This document shows, in pieces, positions 34,526 through 43,645 of a stretch of DNA of 64,000 bases (position 1 is the first letter of the stretch; every line of letters begins with the position of its first letter). The stretch is from assembly GCF_033366695.1 (NCBI RefSeq), contig NZ_JAOBTQ010000001.1:2170001-2234000 (forward strand), given 5' to 3'. The notes under the pieces were generated by a model. It made no database searches. It was not told the DNA's origin and saw only the letters and a program-made list of their open reading frames with translations. Made by a program: the position numbers and the translations under genes. This stretch comes from Streptomyces sp. SCL15-4 (GTDB lineage: Bacteria; Actinomycetota; Actinomycetes; Streptomycetales; Streptomycetaceae).

Positions 34526-35652
34526 CGGGCCTCCTCGGCGGCCGTGGCGTACAACTCCTTGGCGATGATGCCCCGCTGCACCTCGCTGGCCCCTTCGTAG
34601 ATGCGCGGCGCGCGCACCTCGCGGTACAGGTGTTCCAGGAGGTGACCGCGGCGCAGGGCGCACGCGCCGTGCAGCTGGACGGCGGTGTCGACGACGTACT
34701 GCGCGGTCTCGGTGGCGAGCAGCTTGGCCATCGCGGCCCGCCGGGGCACGCCGTCGGCCCCCGCGTCGTACGCCGAGGCCGCCGCGTACACCATCAGCCG
34801 GGCCGCCTCGGTGCGCAGGGCCATCTCGGCGACCTGGTGGGACACGGCCTGGAGGTCGCGCAGGGTGCCGCCGAACGCCTCGCGCCGGCCGGTGTGCTCC
34901 ACGGTCGCCTCCAGCGCGGCCTGGGCCATGCCGACCGCGAAGGCGCCGACGCTGGGGCGGAAGAGGTTGAGGGTGGCCATGGCGACGGCGAAGCCGCGGT
35001 CCGCCTCGCCGAGCAGGTCGGCGACGGTCACGGGCACGGCGTCGAAGCGCAGCTCGCCAACGGGGTGCGGTGCGAGCATCTCCAGCGGACGGCCGGTGAG
35101 TCCGGGCCGGTCGGCCGGGACGAGGAAGGCGGTCACCCCGCGGGCCTTGGCACCGGGTGTGGTGCGGGCGAAGACGGTGTAGAAGTCGGCCTCGGGGGCG
35201 TTGGAGATCCAGCACTTGACGCCGGTGAGCCGCCAGCCGTCGCCGTCCGGCTCGGCGGCGAGGGACAGCGCCGCCGCGTCCGAGCCGGCGCCGGGCTCGC
35301 TGAGCGCGAAGGCGGCGACCGCGCTGCCGTCGGCGACCCGGGGCAGCCAGCGCGCCCGCTGGGCCGGGGTGCCGTGGGCGTGCACCGGATGCGCGCCGAG
35401 GCCCTGGAGGGCGAGGGCGGTCTCGGCCTCGGTGCAGCCCTGCGCGAGCGACTCCCGCATCAGGCACAGGTCCAGTGCTCCGGAGTCGAACAACCGGGCG
35501 AGCAGGCCGAGTCGGCCGAGTTCGGCGAGCAGCGGCCGGTTGACGCGGCCGGGTGTGCCCCGGTCCGCGAACGGGCGCAGCCGCCCGGCGGCCAGCGCGC
35601 GCAGCTCGGCGCACCAGACGGCCTGCTCCGGCGCGAGTGCGAATGCGGACAC
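34522..35652 (-). CDS. Acyl-CoA dehydrogenase
   Basis: A 376-residue FAD enzyme. Motifs include FALSEPGAGSDAAAL near residue 118, KCWISNAPEADFY, and near the C-terminus the QLHGACALRRGHLLEHLYREVRA stretch with RIYEGASEVQR, in the place where the catalytic and FAD-binding residues sit. The GTG at 35652 with GGAGGGAGG upstream is preferred; upstream sequence is unlike the family. It is divergent from the CoA ligase gene. It would oxidise the ring-reduced CoA thioester in a beta-oxidation-like step. Confidence 0.85.
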   Translation of the reverse strand: MSAFALAPEQAVWCAELRALAAGRLRPFADRGTPGRVNRPLLAELGRLGLLARLFDSGALDLCLMRESLAQGCTEAETALALQGLGAHPVHAHGTPAQRARWLPRVADGSAVAAFALSEPGAGSDAAALSLAAEPDGDGWRLTGVKCWISNAPEADFYTVFARTTPGAKARGVTAFLVPADRPGLTGRPLEMLAPHPVGELRFDAVPVTVADLLGEADRGFAVAMATLNLFRPSVGAFAVGMAQAALEATVEHTGRREAFGGTLRDLQAVSHQVAEMALRTEAARLMVYAAASAYDAGADGVPRRAAMAKLLATETAQYVVDTAVQLHGACALRRGHLLEHLYREVRAPRIYEGASEVQRGIIAKELYATAAEEAR

Positions 35653-35840
35653 GGCCGTTCCTCCCTCCGGGGCGGGCCTCGGCACCCTCGGCCGCCCACC
35701 CCTTGACGGTATCGCGAGCCGTTGACTGCCGTCACCAAGGCGATACGCTGGGTGTCCCCCTCCGGGGGAGCGCGAGCCCACCAGGAAGCCCGTTCGGGCG
35801 GCCGGCCCGGACCTCCGTCACGGCAAGGGGGCGCACCGCC

Positions 35841-37433
35841 ATGCATCTCTCCGCCCATGTCGACACGTTCGCGCGCGACCATCTGCCCCCGCCGCACGAA
35901 TGGCCCGAGCTGCGGTTCGACCTGCCGGAACTGCGCTATCCCGCCCGGCTGAACTGCGCCGCGGAACTGCTGGACCACGCCGAGGAGTCGCGCCCGGTGT
36001 TCCGCACCGCGGCCGGCCCCGCCTGGACCTACGGCGAACTGCGCGCCCGCGTGGACCGGATCGCGCATGTGCTCACCGGCGCGCTGGGCGTGGTCCCGGG
36101 CAACCGGGTGCTGCTGCGCGGCCCCACCACGCCGTGGCTGGCCGCCTGCTGGCTGGCCGTGCTGAAGGCGGGCGCGGTCGCGGTCACCGTGCTGGCCCGG
36201 CAGCGCCCGCAGGAGCTGGCGGCCATGTGCGCGATCGCCCGGATCGGGCACGCGCTGTGCGACATCCGGTCGGTGGAGGACCTGGCCAGGGCGGCCGTAC
36301 CGGGGCTGCGCGTCACGACGTACGGCGGTGACGGCCCCGACGACCTGTTGCGCCGCCCGGCCCCGGCCGGCCCCTACCCGGCGGTGGACACCGCCGCCGA
36401 CGACGTCGCCCTGATCGCGTTCACCTCGGGCACCACGGGCCGACCGAAAGGGTGCATGCACTTCCACCGGGATGTGCTGGCGACAGCCGACACGTTCTCA
36501 CGTCATGTGGTGCGGCCCCATGAGGACGATGTCTTCGCCGGCAGTCCCCCGCTCGGCTTCACCTTCGGCCTCGGCGGGCTGGTGATCTTCCCGATGCGCG
36601 CCGGCGCCAGCAGCCTCCTGCTCGAACAGGCGGGCCCCCGGCAACTGCTGCCCGCCGTCGCCGCGCACCGCGTCTCGGTGCTGTTCACCGCGCCGACCGC
36701 CTACCGGGCGATGCTGCGGGACCTGGACGGCCACGACCTCTCCTCCCTCAGACGCTGTGTGTCGGCCGGCGAGAACCTGCCCGCGGCCACCTGGCACGCC
36801 TGGCACGAGCGGACGGGCCTGCGCCTGATCAACGGCATCGGCTCCACCGAGCTACTGCACATCTTCCTGTCCGCCGCCGACGAGCACGTCCGGCCCGGCA
36901 CCACGGGCCTGCCGGTGCCCGGCTGGCAGGCCCGCGTCCAGGACGCCGACGGCCGGCCCGTGCCCGACGGCGAACCCGGGCTGCTGGCCGTGCGCGGCCC
37001 CGTCGGCTGCCGCTATCTCGCCGACCCGCGGCAGCGGGAGTACGTGCGCGGCGGCTGGAACATCACCGGCGACACCTGCGTCCGCGACCGGAGCGGCTAC
37101 TTCCGCTATGTGGCCCGCGCCGACGACATGATCGTCTCCGCCGGATACAAGATCGCGGGACCGGAGGTGGAGGACGTGCTGCTGCGCCATCCCGACGTGG
37201 TCGAGGCGGCGGTCGTCGGCCGCCCCGACGAGGCCCGCGGCCAGGTGGCCGTCGCCTACACGGTGCTGCGCCCCGGCGCCCGGCGCGACCCGGAGGCGCT
37301 GCGCGCGTTCCTCACCGCCGAACTGGCCCCCTACAAATGTCCGCGCGCGTTCGTCTTCCTCGACGCGCTGCCCCGCACGGCCACCGGCAAGGTGCAGCGG
37401 TTCCGGCTGCGCACCGGAGGTGACCAGCAGTGA
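35841..37433 (+). CDS. Benzoate/2-aminobenzoate-type CoA ligase
   Basis: A 530-residue AMP-forming ligase. Core motifs are AFTSGTTGRPKGCMHFHRDV near residue 197, INGIGSTELLHIF near residue 330, GDTCVRDRSGYFRYVARADDMI and the C-terminal lysine in PRTATGKVQRFRLR. The overall pattern (short, with HVVRPHEDDVFAGSPPLGFTFGLGG) is that of benzoate- and 2-aminobenzoate-CoA ligases. It is followed after 15 bases by a PaaX regulator and shares a divergent promoter region with the acyl-CoA dehydrogenase. It probably starts the CoA-dependent route by activating anthranilate or salicylate. Confidence 0.85.
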   Translation: MHLSAHVDTFARDHLPPPHEWPELRFDLPELRYPARLNCAAELLDHAEESRPVFRTAAGPAWTYGELRARVDRIAHVLTGALGVVPGNRVLLRGPTTPWLAACWLAVLKAGAVAVTVLARQRPQELAAMCAIARIGHALCDIRSVEDLARAAVPGLRVTTYGGDGPDDLLRRPAPAGPYPAVDTAADDVALIAFTSGTTGRPKGCMHFHRDVLATADTFSRHVVRPHEDDVFAGSPPLGFTFGLGGLVIFPMRAGASSLLLEQAGPRQLLPAVAAHRVSVLFTAPTAYRAMLRDLDGHDLSSLRRCVSAGENLPAATWHAWHERTGLRLINGIGSTELLHIFLSAADEHVRPGTTGLPVPGWQARVQDADGRPVPDGEPGLLAVRGPVGCRYLADPRQREYVRGGWNITGDTCVRDRSGYFRYVARADDMIVSAGYKIAGPEVEDVLLRHPDVVEAAVVGRPDEARGQVAVAYTVLRPGARRDPEALRAFLTAELAPYKCPRAFVFLDALPRTATGKVQRFRLRTGGDQQ

Positions 37434-37448
37434 TGCCGACGACCTAAA

Positions 37449-38261
37449 ATGATCAACGTGTCCGAGCAGCACGCCCCCAGGTCCCTCATCGTCACGCTCT
37501 ACGGCGCGTACGGCCGCTCCATGCCCGGCCCGGTGCCCGTCGCCGAGCTGATCCGGCTGCTGGCCGCCGTCGGCGTGGACGCCCCCTCCGTACGCTCCTC
37601 GGTGTCCCGGCTCAAGCGGCGCGGTCTGCTGCTGCCGGCCCGCGCCGAGTCCGGCGCGGCCGGATACGCGCTGTCCGCCGAGGCACGCCAGTTGCTGGAC
37701 GACGGCGACCGGCGCATCTACGCGGGCACTCCCGTGGCGGACGAGGGCTGGGTGCTCGCGGTGTTCTCGGTGCCCGAGTCGGAGCGGCAGAAGCGGCACG
37801 TGCTGCGTTCCCGGCTGGCCGGCCTCGGCTTCGGCACCGCGGCGCCGGGCGTGTGGATCGCGCCGGCGCGGCTGTACGAGGAGGCGGAGCACAGCCTGCG
37901 CCGGCTGCGGCTGGACGCGTACGTGGACTTCTTCCGCGGCGAGCACCTGGGCTTCGCGCCCACGGCCGAGGCGGTGGCCCGCTGGTGGGACCTGTCCGCG
38001 ATCGCCAAGGAGCACGAGCGCTTCCTGGACCGGCACGAGCCGGTGCTGCGGGCCTGGTCCCGCCGCTCGGACACCCCGCCGGAGGAGGCCTACCACGACT
38101 ACCTCCTCGCCCTGGACTCCTGGCGCCACCTGCCCTACACCGACCCGGGCCTGCCCACCCGCCTGCTCCCGCCCGGCTGGCCCGGCGTCCGCTCGGCGGA
38201 GGTCTTCCGGGGCCTGCACGAACGCCTGCGGGACGCGGGAGCGCGGTTCGCGGGACTGTGA
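37449..38261 (+). CDS. PaaX family transcriptional repressor
   Basis: A 270-residue PaaX-like regulator. The N-terminal winged helix (LIRLLAAVGVDAPSVRSSVSRLKRRGLL) is followed by the PaaX middle and C-terminal domains (WVLAVFSVPESERQKRHVLRSRLAGLGFG; LPYTDPGLPTRLLPPGWPG). PaaX repressors respond to aryl-CoA thioesters, so this one should sense the CoA ester made by the ligase upstream and control the surrounding catabolic genes. GTG at 37458 is an alternative start. Its stop lies only seven bases from the stop of the convergent hydroxylase gene. Confidence 0.88.
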   Translation: MINVSEQHAPRSLIVTLYGAYGRSMPGPVPVAELIRLLAAVGVDAPSVRSSVSRLKRRGLLLPARAESGAAGYALSAEARQLLDDGDRRIYAGTPVADEGWVLAVFSVPESERQKRHVLRSRLAGLGFGTAAPGVWIAPARLYEEAEHSLRRLRLDAYVDFFRGEHLGFAPTAEAVARWWDLSAIAKEHERFLDRHEPVLRAWSRRSDTPPEEAYHDYLLALDSWRHLPYTDPGLPTRLLPPGWPGVRSAEVFRGLHERLRDAGARFAGL

Positions 38262-38268
38262 GGACGTC

Positions 38269-40668
38269 TCAACTCTCCAGTGAAAGACGCGGTTTGGGGG
38301 CGTCGGTGCGGCCGGTGCGCGGAGGTCGGCTGCCCGCGCGGTAGGGGGCGGGCCAGGGGGCGCCGGGGCCGTCGTAGCCCTGCTCGGCCGCCGCGTGCAG
38401 GGTCCAGTGCGGGTCGTACAGGTGCGGGCGGGCCAGGGCGCACAGGTCCGTGCGGCCCGCCAGGATCAGCGAGTTGACGTCGTCCCAGGAGGAGATCGCG
38501 CCGACCGCGATGACCGGGAGGCGGACCTCGTGCCGGATCCGGTCGGCGAACGGCGTCTGGTACGACCGTCCGAACTCCGGCCGTTCCTCTGACACCACCT
38601 GCCCGGTGGAGACGTCGATGGCGTCGGCACCGTGCGCGGCGAAGGCGCGGGCGATCTCCACGGCGTCCTCCGCGCTCGTCCCGCCGTCGGCCCAGTCGGT
38701 GGCCGAGATCCGGACGGTCATCGGCCGTTCGGCCGGCCACACCCCGCGGACGGCGTCGAAGACCTCCAGCGGGAAGCGCAGGCGCCGCTCGGGCGAGCCG
38801 CCGTAGGCGTCGGTGCGGCGGTTGGTGAGCGGGGAGAGGAAACCGGAGAGCAAGTAGCCGTGGGCGCAGTGCAGTTCGAGCAGGTCGAAGCCGGCCCGTG
38901 CGGCGCGCCAGGCGGCCGCCGTGAACTGCTCGCGGATATCGGTGAGCTGGGCCCGGGACAGCTCGCGCGGTATCTGGCTGCCCGGTCTGTACGGCAGCGG
39001 GGACGCGGCGACGAGCGGCCAGTTGCCGGTGGACAGCGGCTCGTCCATGCCCTCCCACATCAGCTTCGTGGACCCCTTGCGGCCCGAGTGCCCGAGCTGG
39101 ACGCCGATCGCGGTGCCCGGGGACTGGCGGTGCACGAAGTCGGTGACGCGCCGCCACGCCTCGGCCTGCCGTCCGGTGTAGAGGCCGGCGCAGCCCGGCG
39201 TGATCCGGCCCTCCGGGCTGACGCACACCATCTCCGTCATCACCAGGCCGGCCCCGCCGAGCGCGCGGGCGCCCAGGTGGACGAGGTGGAAGTCGCCGGG
39301 GACGCCGTCGGCGGCCGAGTACATGTCCATCGGCGACACCACGACCCGGTTGCGCAGGGTCAGGCCGCGCAGCCGGAACGGGGTGAACATCGGGGGTGTG
39401 CCGGGCGGGCAGCCGAACTCGCGCTCCACGGACTCGGTGAAGCGCGCGTCGCGCACCCGCAGGTTGCCGTGGGTGACGCGGCGGGAGCGGGTGAGCAGGT
39501 TGAAGGCGAACTGGCGGGGCGGCTGGCGCAGGTACAGCCGGAGGTTCTCGAACCACTCCAGGCTGGCCCGGGCGGCCCGCTGGGTGGAGGCGACGACGGG
39601 CCTGCGCTCCTCCTCGTAGGCCGCGAGCGCGTCCGGCACGTCCGGCCGCTCCGCCAGGCAGGCGGCGAGGGCGAGGGCGTCCTCGACGGCGAGTTTGGTG
39701 CCGGAGCCGATGGAGAAGTGCGCGGTGTGCGCGGCGTCGCCCAGGAGGACCACGTTGCCGTGCGACCAGCGGTCGTTGACGACCGTACGGAAGGTGGTCC
39801 AGACGGAGTTCCCGGAGCGCAGCGGACGGCCGCCCAGGGCGTCGGAGAAGAGCTTGGCGCAGCGCTCGGCGGACTCGCGCGGGGTGAGTTCGCCGTATCC
39901 CGCGGCCCGCCAGACCTCCTCGCGCATCTCGATGATGACGGTGGAGGCGCCGCATTGATCCTGCGGCCCGGAGGGCCTCGTCGAGGGGTGGTGGTCGGGA
40001 GACGGGCGGGCGTAGGGGTAGCCGTGCAGCTGGGTCACGCCGTGCTCGGTCTCGGCGATCTCGAAGCGGAAGGCGTCGAAGGCGAAGTCCGCGGCGAGCC
40101 AGATGTAGCGGCAGTGGTGTGCGGCCACATGGGGGCGGAACACATGGGCGTAGGTCTCGCGGGTGGCGCTGTGCACACCGTCGGCCGCGATGACGAGGTC
40201 GTACTCGGCGGAGAGGATGTCCGGGTGGGGGGCCTCGGTGCGGAAGCGGATCCGTACGCCGAGGGAGTGGCAGCGCCGGTGCAGGATCCGAAGGAGCCGG
40301 TGGCGGCCGAGCGCGGCGAAGCCGTGGCCGCCGGAGCGGTGACGTGTCCCCCGGTACACGATGTCGATGTCGTCCCAGCGGACGAGGTCCCGCCGCAAGG
40401 CTTCGTGGACGACGGGGTCGCCGTGTTCGATGCCGCCGAGTGTCTCGTCGGAGAGGACCACGCCGAAGCCGAAGGTCTCGTCGGGCGCGTTGCGTTCCCA
40501 GACGGTGATGTCGCGGGCCGGGTCGAGGCGTTTGAGGAGGGCCGCGGCGTACAGTCCTCCGGGGCCGCCGCCGATGACCGCCACGCGCAGGGGGTGGTGC
40601 GTCGTCGGCGGGCGCGGGCCGTCCGCGGCTGGTCGCGCCCCTGAGGCGGGTGTCCCCGAGGTCGGCAT
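38269..40668 (-). CDS. Fused FAD monooxygenase/old yellow enzyme (aminobenzoyl-CoA or salicylyl-CoA type)
   Basis: A 799-residue fusion. Residues 30 to about 400 are a salicylate-hydroxylase-like FAD monooxygenase (VAVIGGGPGGLYAAALL; LLGDAAHTAHFSIGSG). Residues from about 425 form an old-yellow-enzyme FMN barrel (FTPFRLRGLTLRNRVVVSPM; ELHCAHGYLLSGFLSPLTNRR with the catalytic HxxHGYL-type histidine). This architecture is that of 2-aminobenzoyl-CoA monooxygenase/reductase of Azoarcus and of proteins annotated as bifunctional salicylyl-CoA 5-hydroxylase. The first domain hydroxylates the ring of the CoA ester, the second reduces it. Neighbouring ligase, hydratase, dehydrogenase and RidA genes favour the aminobenzoate reading. 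GGGAGGTG precedes the ATG. Confidence 0.87.
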   Translation of the reverse strand: MPTSGTPASGARPAADGPRPPTTHHPLRVAVIGGGPGGLYAAALLKRLDPARDITVWERNAPDETFGFGVVLSDETLGGIEHGDPVVHEALRRDLVRWDDIDIVYRGTRHRSGGHGFAALGRHRLLRILHRRCHSLGVRIRFRTEAPHPDILSAEYDLVIAADGVHSATRETYAHVFRPHVAAHHCRYIWLAADFAFDAFRFEIAETEHGVTQLHGYPYARPSPDHHPSTRPSGPQDQCGASTVIIEMREEVWRAAGYGELTPRESAERCAKLFSDALGGRPLRSGNSVWTTFRTVVNDRWSHGNVVLLGDAAHTAHFSIGSGTKLAVEDALALAACLAERPDVPDALAAYEEERRPVVASTQRAARASLEWFENLRLYLRQPPRQFAFNLLTRSRRVTHGNLRVRDARFTESVEREFGCPPGTPPMFTPFRLRGLTLRNRVVVSPMDMYSAADGVPGDFHLVHLGARALGGAGLVMTEMVCVSPEGRITPGCAGLYTGRQAEAWRRVTDFVHRQSPGTAIGVQLGHSGRKGSTKLMWEGMDEPLSTGNWPLVAASPLPYRPGSQIPRELSRAQLTDIREQFTAAAWRAARAGFDLLELHCAHGYLLSGFLSPLTNRRTDAYGGSPERRLRFPLEVFDAVRGVWPAERPMTVRISATDWADGGTSAEDAVEIARAFAAHGADAIDVSTGQVVSEERPEFGRSYQTPFADRIRHEVRLPVIAVGAISSWDDVNSLILAGRTDLCALARPHLYDPHWTLHAAAEQGYDGPGAPWPAPYRAGSRPPRTGRTDAPKPRLSLES

Positions 40669-40673
40669 CCGGC

Positions 40674-41501
40674 TCACCTCCCCCGCCACTTCGGCGCGCG
40701 CTTCTCCGTGAAAGCCGTGTGGAACTCCGCGTAGTCCTCGCCGGTCATCAGCAGGGCCTGGGTGGCGGCGTCCAGCTCGACCGAGGCCGCCAGGGGCATG
40801 TCCAGCTCGGCCGTGAGCAGGGCCTTGGTCTGGGCGTGGGCCAGGGCCGGGCCGTCGGCCAGGCGGCGGGCCAGGGCGGCGGCGGCCTCGTCGGCCCGGC
40901 CCTCCTCGGCCAGCTCGCTGATCAGGCCGATCCGCTCGGCCTCGGGGGCCCGCACCGGGTCGCCCAGCATGAGCAGGCGGGTGGCGTGGCCGAGGCCGAC
41001 GACCCGGGGCAGCAGATAGGCCGCCCCCATGTCGCCGCCGGACAGGCCGACCCGGGTGAAGAGGAACGCGAACCGGGCCGAGGGGTCGGCGACCCGGAAG
41101 TCCGCCGCGAGGGCGAGGACCGCGCCGGCGCCGGCCGCCACGCCGTGCACCGCGGCGATCACCGGGAAGGGGCACTCGCGGATCGCCCGCACCACCTGCC
41201 CGGTCATCCGGTTGAAGTCGAGCAGCCGGGCGGTGTCCATGGCGAGGGTGGCGCCGATGATCTCGTCCACGTCGCCGCCGGAGCAGAAGCCGCGGCCCTC
41301 CCCGGCCAGTACCAGGGCCCGTACCGCGCGCTCCCGGGACAGCTCGGCGAGCAGGTCGCGCAGGTCGGCGTAGGCACCGAAGGTGAGGGCGTTGAGTTTC
41401 TCGGGGCGGGCCAGGGTGACGGTGGCGACCTGGTCGGCGATCCGCACCCGCAGATGCTCCCAGTCGGCCGTGCGGGCGGCCGAGCCGGTGAAGGGACTCA
41501 T
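40674..41501 (-). CDS. Enoyl-CoA hydratase/isomerase family protein
   Basis: A 275-residue crotonase. It has the oxyanion-hole stretch LVLAGEGRGFCSGGDVDEI near residue 68 and VHGVAAGAGAVLALAADFRVA near residue 120. ATG 41501 has GAAGGAGG upstream; the longer frame is arginine-rich filler. It ends five bases before the fused monooxygenase start, so the two are one operon. It would hydrate the unsaturated CoA ester after ring reduction or cleavage. Confidence 0.88.
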   Translation of the reverse strand: MSPFTGSAARTADWEHLRVRIADQVATVTLARPEKLNALTFGAYADLRDLLAELSRERAVRALVLAGEGRGFCSGGDVDEIIGATLAMDTARLLDFNRMTGQVVRAIRECPFPVIAAVHGVAAGAGAVLALAADFRVADPSARFAFLFTRVGLSGGDMGAAYLLPRVVGLGHATRLLMLGDPVRAPEAERIGLISELAEEGRADEAAAALARRLADGPALAHAQTKALLTAELDMPLAASVELDAATQALLMTGEDYAEFHTAFTEKRAPKWRGR

Positions 41502-41644
41502 GGCGCGCGGCCTCCTTCGGCGACGGTGCCGTACGTTGCTGCCTTCCGAAGTTATCACCGCTTTGTGACCGTCGTCACGAGGGCGCGACACAATCGGCCG
41601 GAGCGACCGGCCCGGCGACGGCCCCACGCGGCGGGGCCCGTACC

Positions 41645-42130
41645 ATGCCTGGAGTCGTACAGCAGGACAGCCTGCTCCATGAAGGACTCGCCGTGCACGA
41701 ACCCTCCGCCGAATCGGCTTCCTGGCGCATCGCGCTGCCGCACACCGCGGCGGCGGTGCCGGTGGCGCGTGCCCTGGTGCGCACGGCGCTCACCGAGGTG
41801 GAGCACGTGACCGACTGCGACACGGCGGAGCTGCTGACCGCCGAGCTGGTGGCCAACGCGGTGGAGCACACCGCCGGGCGCGGGCCGATAGAGCTGGTGG
41901 TGGAGCTGCGGCCGACCGACTGCCGGGTCGAGGTGCACGATCCGGACCCGGCGCCGCCCGGCCACCTGACCCGGCCGGTGATCGAGGAGCCCGATGTGTG
42001 GCAGGAGGGCGGGCGCGGGCTGCTGCTGATCCGCGCCCTCAGTTCCTCCTGCGGTCACCGCCCCACCCCGTCGGGCAAGGCGGTGTGGTTCAGACTGCCT
42101 GTGGTTCCCGCTCGGCGGCGGCCGGCGTGA
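41645..42130 (+). CDS. RsbW-like ATP-binding regulatory protein
   Basis: A 161-residue protein with a GHKL ATPase fold of the anti-sigma serine kinase type (HATPase_c_2): N box ELLTAELVANAVEHTAG, then VEVHDPDPAPP and the G box EGGRGLLLIRALSSSCG. Streptomycetes have many such free-standing proteins; some regulate sigma factors, most are unassigned. The GTG at 41693, with an AAGGA site, is an alternative start. Its 3' end overlaps the convergent permease gene by 41 bases. Confidence 0.8.
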   Translation: MPGVVQQDSLLHEGLAVHEPSAESASWRIALPHTAAAVPVARALVRTALTEVEHVTDCDTAELLTAELVANAVEHTAGRGPIELVVELRPTDCRVEVHDPDPAPPGHLTRPVIEEPDVWQEGGRGLLLIRALSSSCGHRPTPSGKAVWFRLPVVPARRRPA

Positions 42131-43535
42131 CCTCGGCCGGCGCGTCCGCGAGCGTGGAGTGCCGGCGGCCGTAGGCGCCGTAGACCGCCAGGCCCACCGC
42201 GAGGAACACGGCGAACTGGATCCAGGTCCGCCAGCCGGTCTCCCACATCAGGTACAGGCAGAAGCCGATGCCGAGCAGCGGGGCCACCGGGTACAGCGGG
42301 ATGCGGAAGCTGCGGTCGAGGCCCGGCTCGCGGCGGCGCAGGGCCATCACCGTGACGTTGACGACGGCCATGACGGCGAGGGTGCCGATGGTGCACAGGT
42401 TCATCACGGCGTCGAGGGAGGCGAAGGCCGCCGGGAGCGCGAAGACGACGGCGACGATCAGCGTGCCGGCGACCGGCGTGGAGGTGCGCGGGCTGACCTT
42501 CTCGAAGACGCGCGGGATCAGGCCGTCCCGGGACATCGACATCAGGATGCGGGTCTGGCCGTACATCACGGCGAGGACCACGGAGGCGATGGCGACGACC
42601 GCGCCGAAGGCGATGACACCGCCGCCGATGGCCGAGCCGGTGACCTCGTTGACGACGTAGGACAGGGCCGCGGGGCGGCCGGCGACCTGGTCGCCGCCGA
42701 TGGCGCCGATCGCGGCGAGCGCGACCGCGCAGTACAGCAGGGTCACGATGCCCATGCAGACCATGATCGCGACGGGGATGTGCCGGCGCGGGTTCTTCGC
42801 CTCCTCGCCGGCCGTGGTGATCGCGTCGAAGCCGATGTAGGAGAAGAACGCGGCGGTGGTGCCCGCGCCGATGCCGCCGAGGCCGGCCGGGGAGAACGGG
42901 GTGAGGTTGCCGTCCTTGAAGGCGCTGTAGCCGACGGCGCAGAAGGCGAGCAGGATCGCGAGCTTCACCGCGGCCATGGCGGCGGTCGCCCGGGCACTCT
43001 CCCGCACCCCGCGCACCAGCAGCACCGAGGCCATGGCGATGACGATCACGGCCGGCAGGTTGACCACGCCGCCGTCCCCGGGGCCCGCGGACAGGGCGGC
43101 CGGGAGCTGGAGGCCGGTGAGGCTGTGCAGCAGCTCGTTGACGTACTGGCTCCAGCCGACCGCGACGGCGGAGATGGACACGCCGTACTCCAGCAGCAGG
43201 CACCAGCCGACGAGGAAGGCGGTGGACTCGCCCAGGCCGGCGTAGGCGAAGGAGTACGAGGAGCCGGACACCGGGATCGCGCCGCCCAGCTCCGCGAAGG
43301 AGAAGGCGGTGAAGACGCAGGTGAGGGCCGCGAGGACGAAGGAGACGACGACGGCCGGGCCGGCCTGGGCGACCGAGTCGGACAGGCCGACGAAGATGCC
43401 GGTGCCGACGATGGCTCCGACGCCGAAGCAGATGAGCTGGAAGAGGCCCATGGTGCGCTTCAGGCCGTGTCCCTCGCGGTCGGCGCCGGACTCGGCGACG
43501 AGCAGACGCGGGGACTTGATACGGGGAGCGGGCAT
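42090..43535 (-). CDS. APC family amino acid permease
   Basis: A 481-residue, roughly 12-helix permease of the cationic amino acid transporter subgroup (YhdG/CAT-like): the first helix has FGVGAIVGTGIFVGLSD, followed by GPAVVVSFVLAALTCVFTAFSFAELGG, then FSYIGFDAITTAGEEAKNPRRHIP in the middle. It lies downstream of ornithine carbamoyltransferase and arginine deiminase on the same strand, which suggests transport of arginine, ornithine or a related amino acid. It converges with, and overlaps, the ATPase gene. Confidence 0.87.
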   Translation of the reverse strand: MPAPRIKSPRLLVAESGADREGHGLKRTMGLFQLICFGVGAIVGTGIFVGLSDSVAQAGPAVVVSFVLAALTCVFTAFSFAELGGAIPVSGSSYSFAYAGLGESTAFLVGWCLLLEYGVSISAVAVGWSQYVNELLHSLTGLQLPAALSAGPGDGGVVNLPAVIVIAMASVLLVRGVRESARATAAMAAVKLAILLAFCAVGYSAFKDGNLTPFSPAGLGGIGAGTTAAFFSYIGFDAITTAGEEAKNPRRHIPVAIMVCMGIVTLLYCAVALAAIGAIGGDQVAGRPAALSYVVNEVTGSAIGGGVIAFGAVVAIASVVLAVMYGQTRILMSMSRDGLIPRVFEKVSPRTSTPVAGTLIVAVVFALPAAFASLDAVMNLCTIGTLAVMAVVNVTVMALRRREPGLDRSFRIPLYPVAPLLGIGFCLYLMWETGWRTWIQFAVFLAVGLAVYGAYGRRHSTLADAPAEVTPAAAEREPQAV

Positions 43536-43645
43536 GCGGGTGGTGCTCGATTCTGGTGGTGCGGGCGGCCGTGGTGGGGCCGCGGCGACGGCTCCGGAAG
43601 GGGTGGTTCCGGGCCGCCGGTCAGGATAATGCCTGGTGAGGCGGG

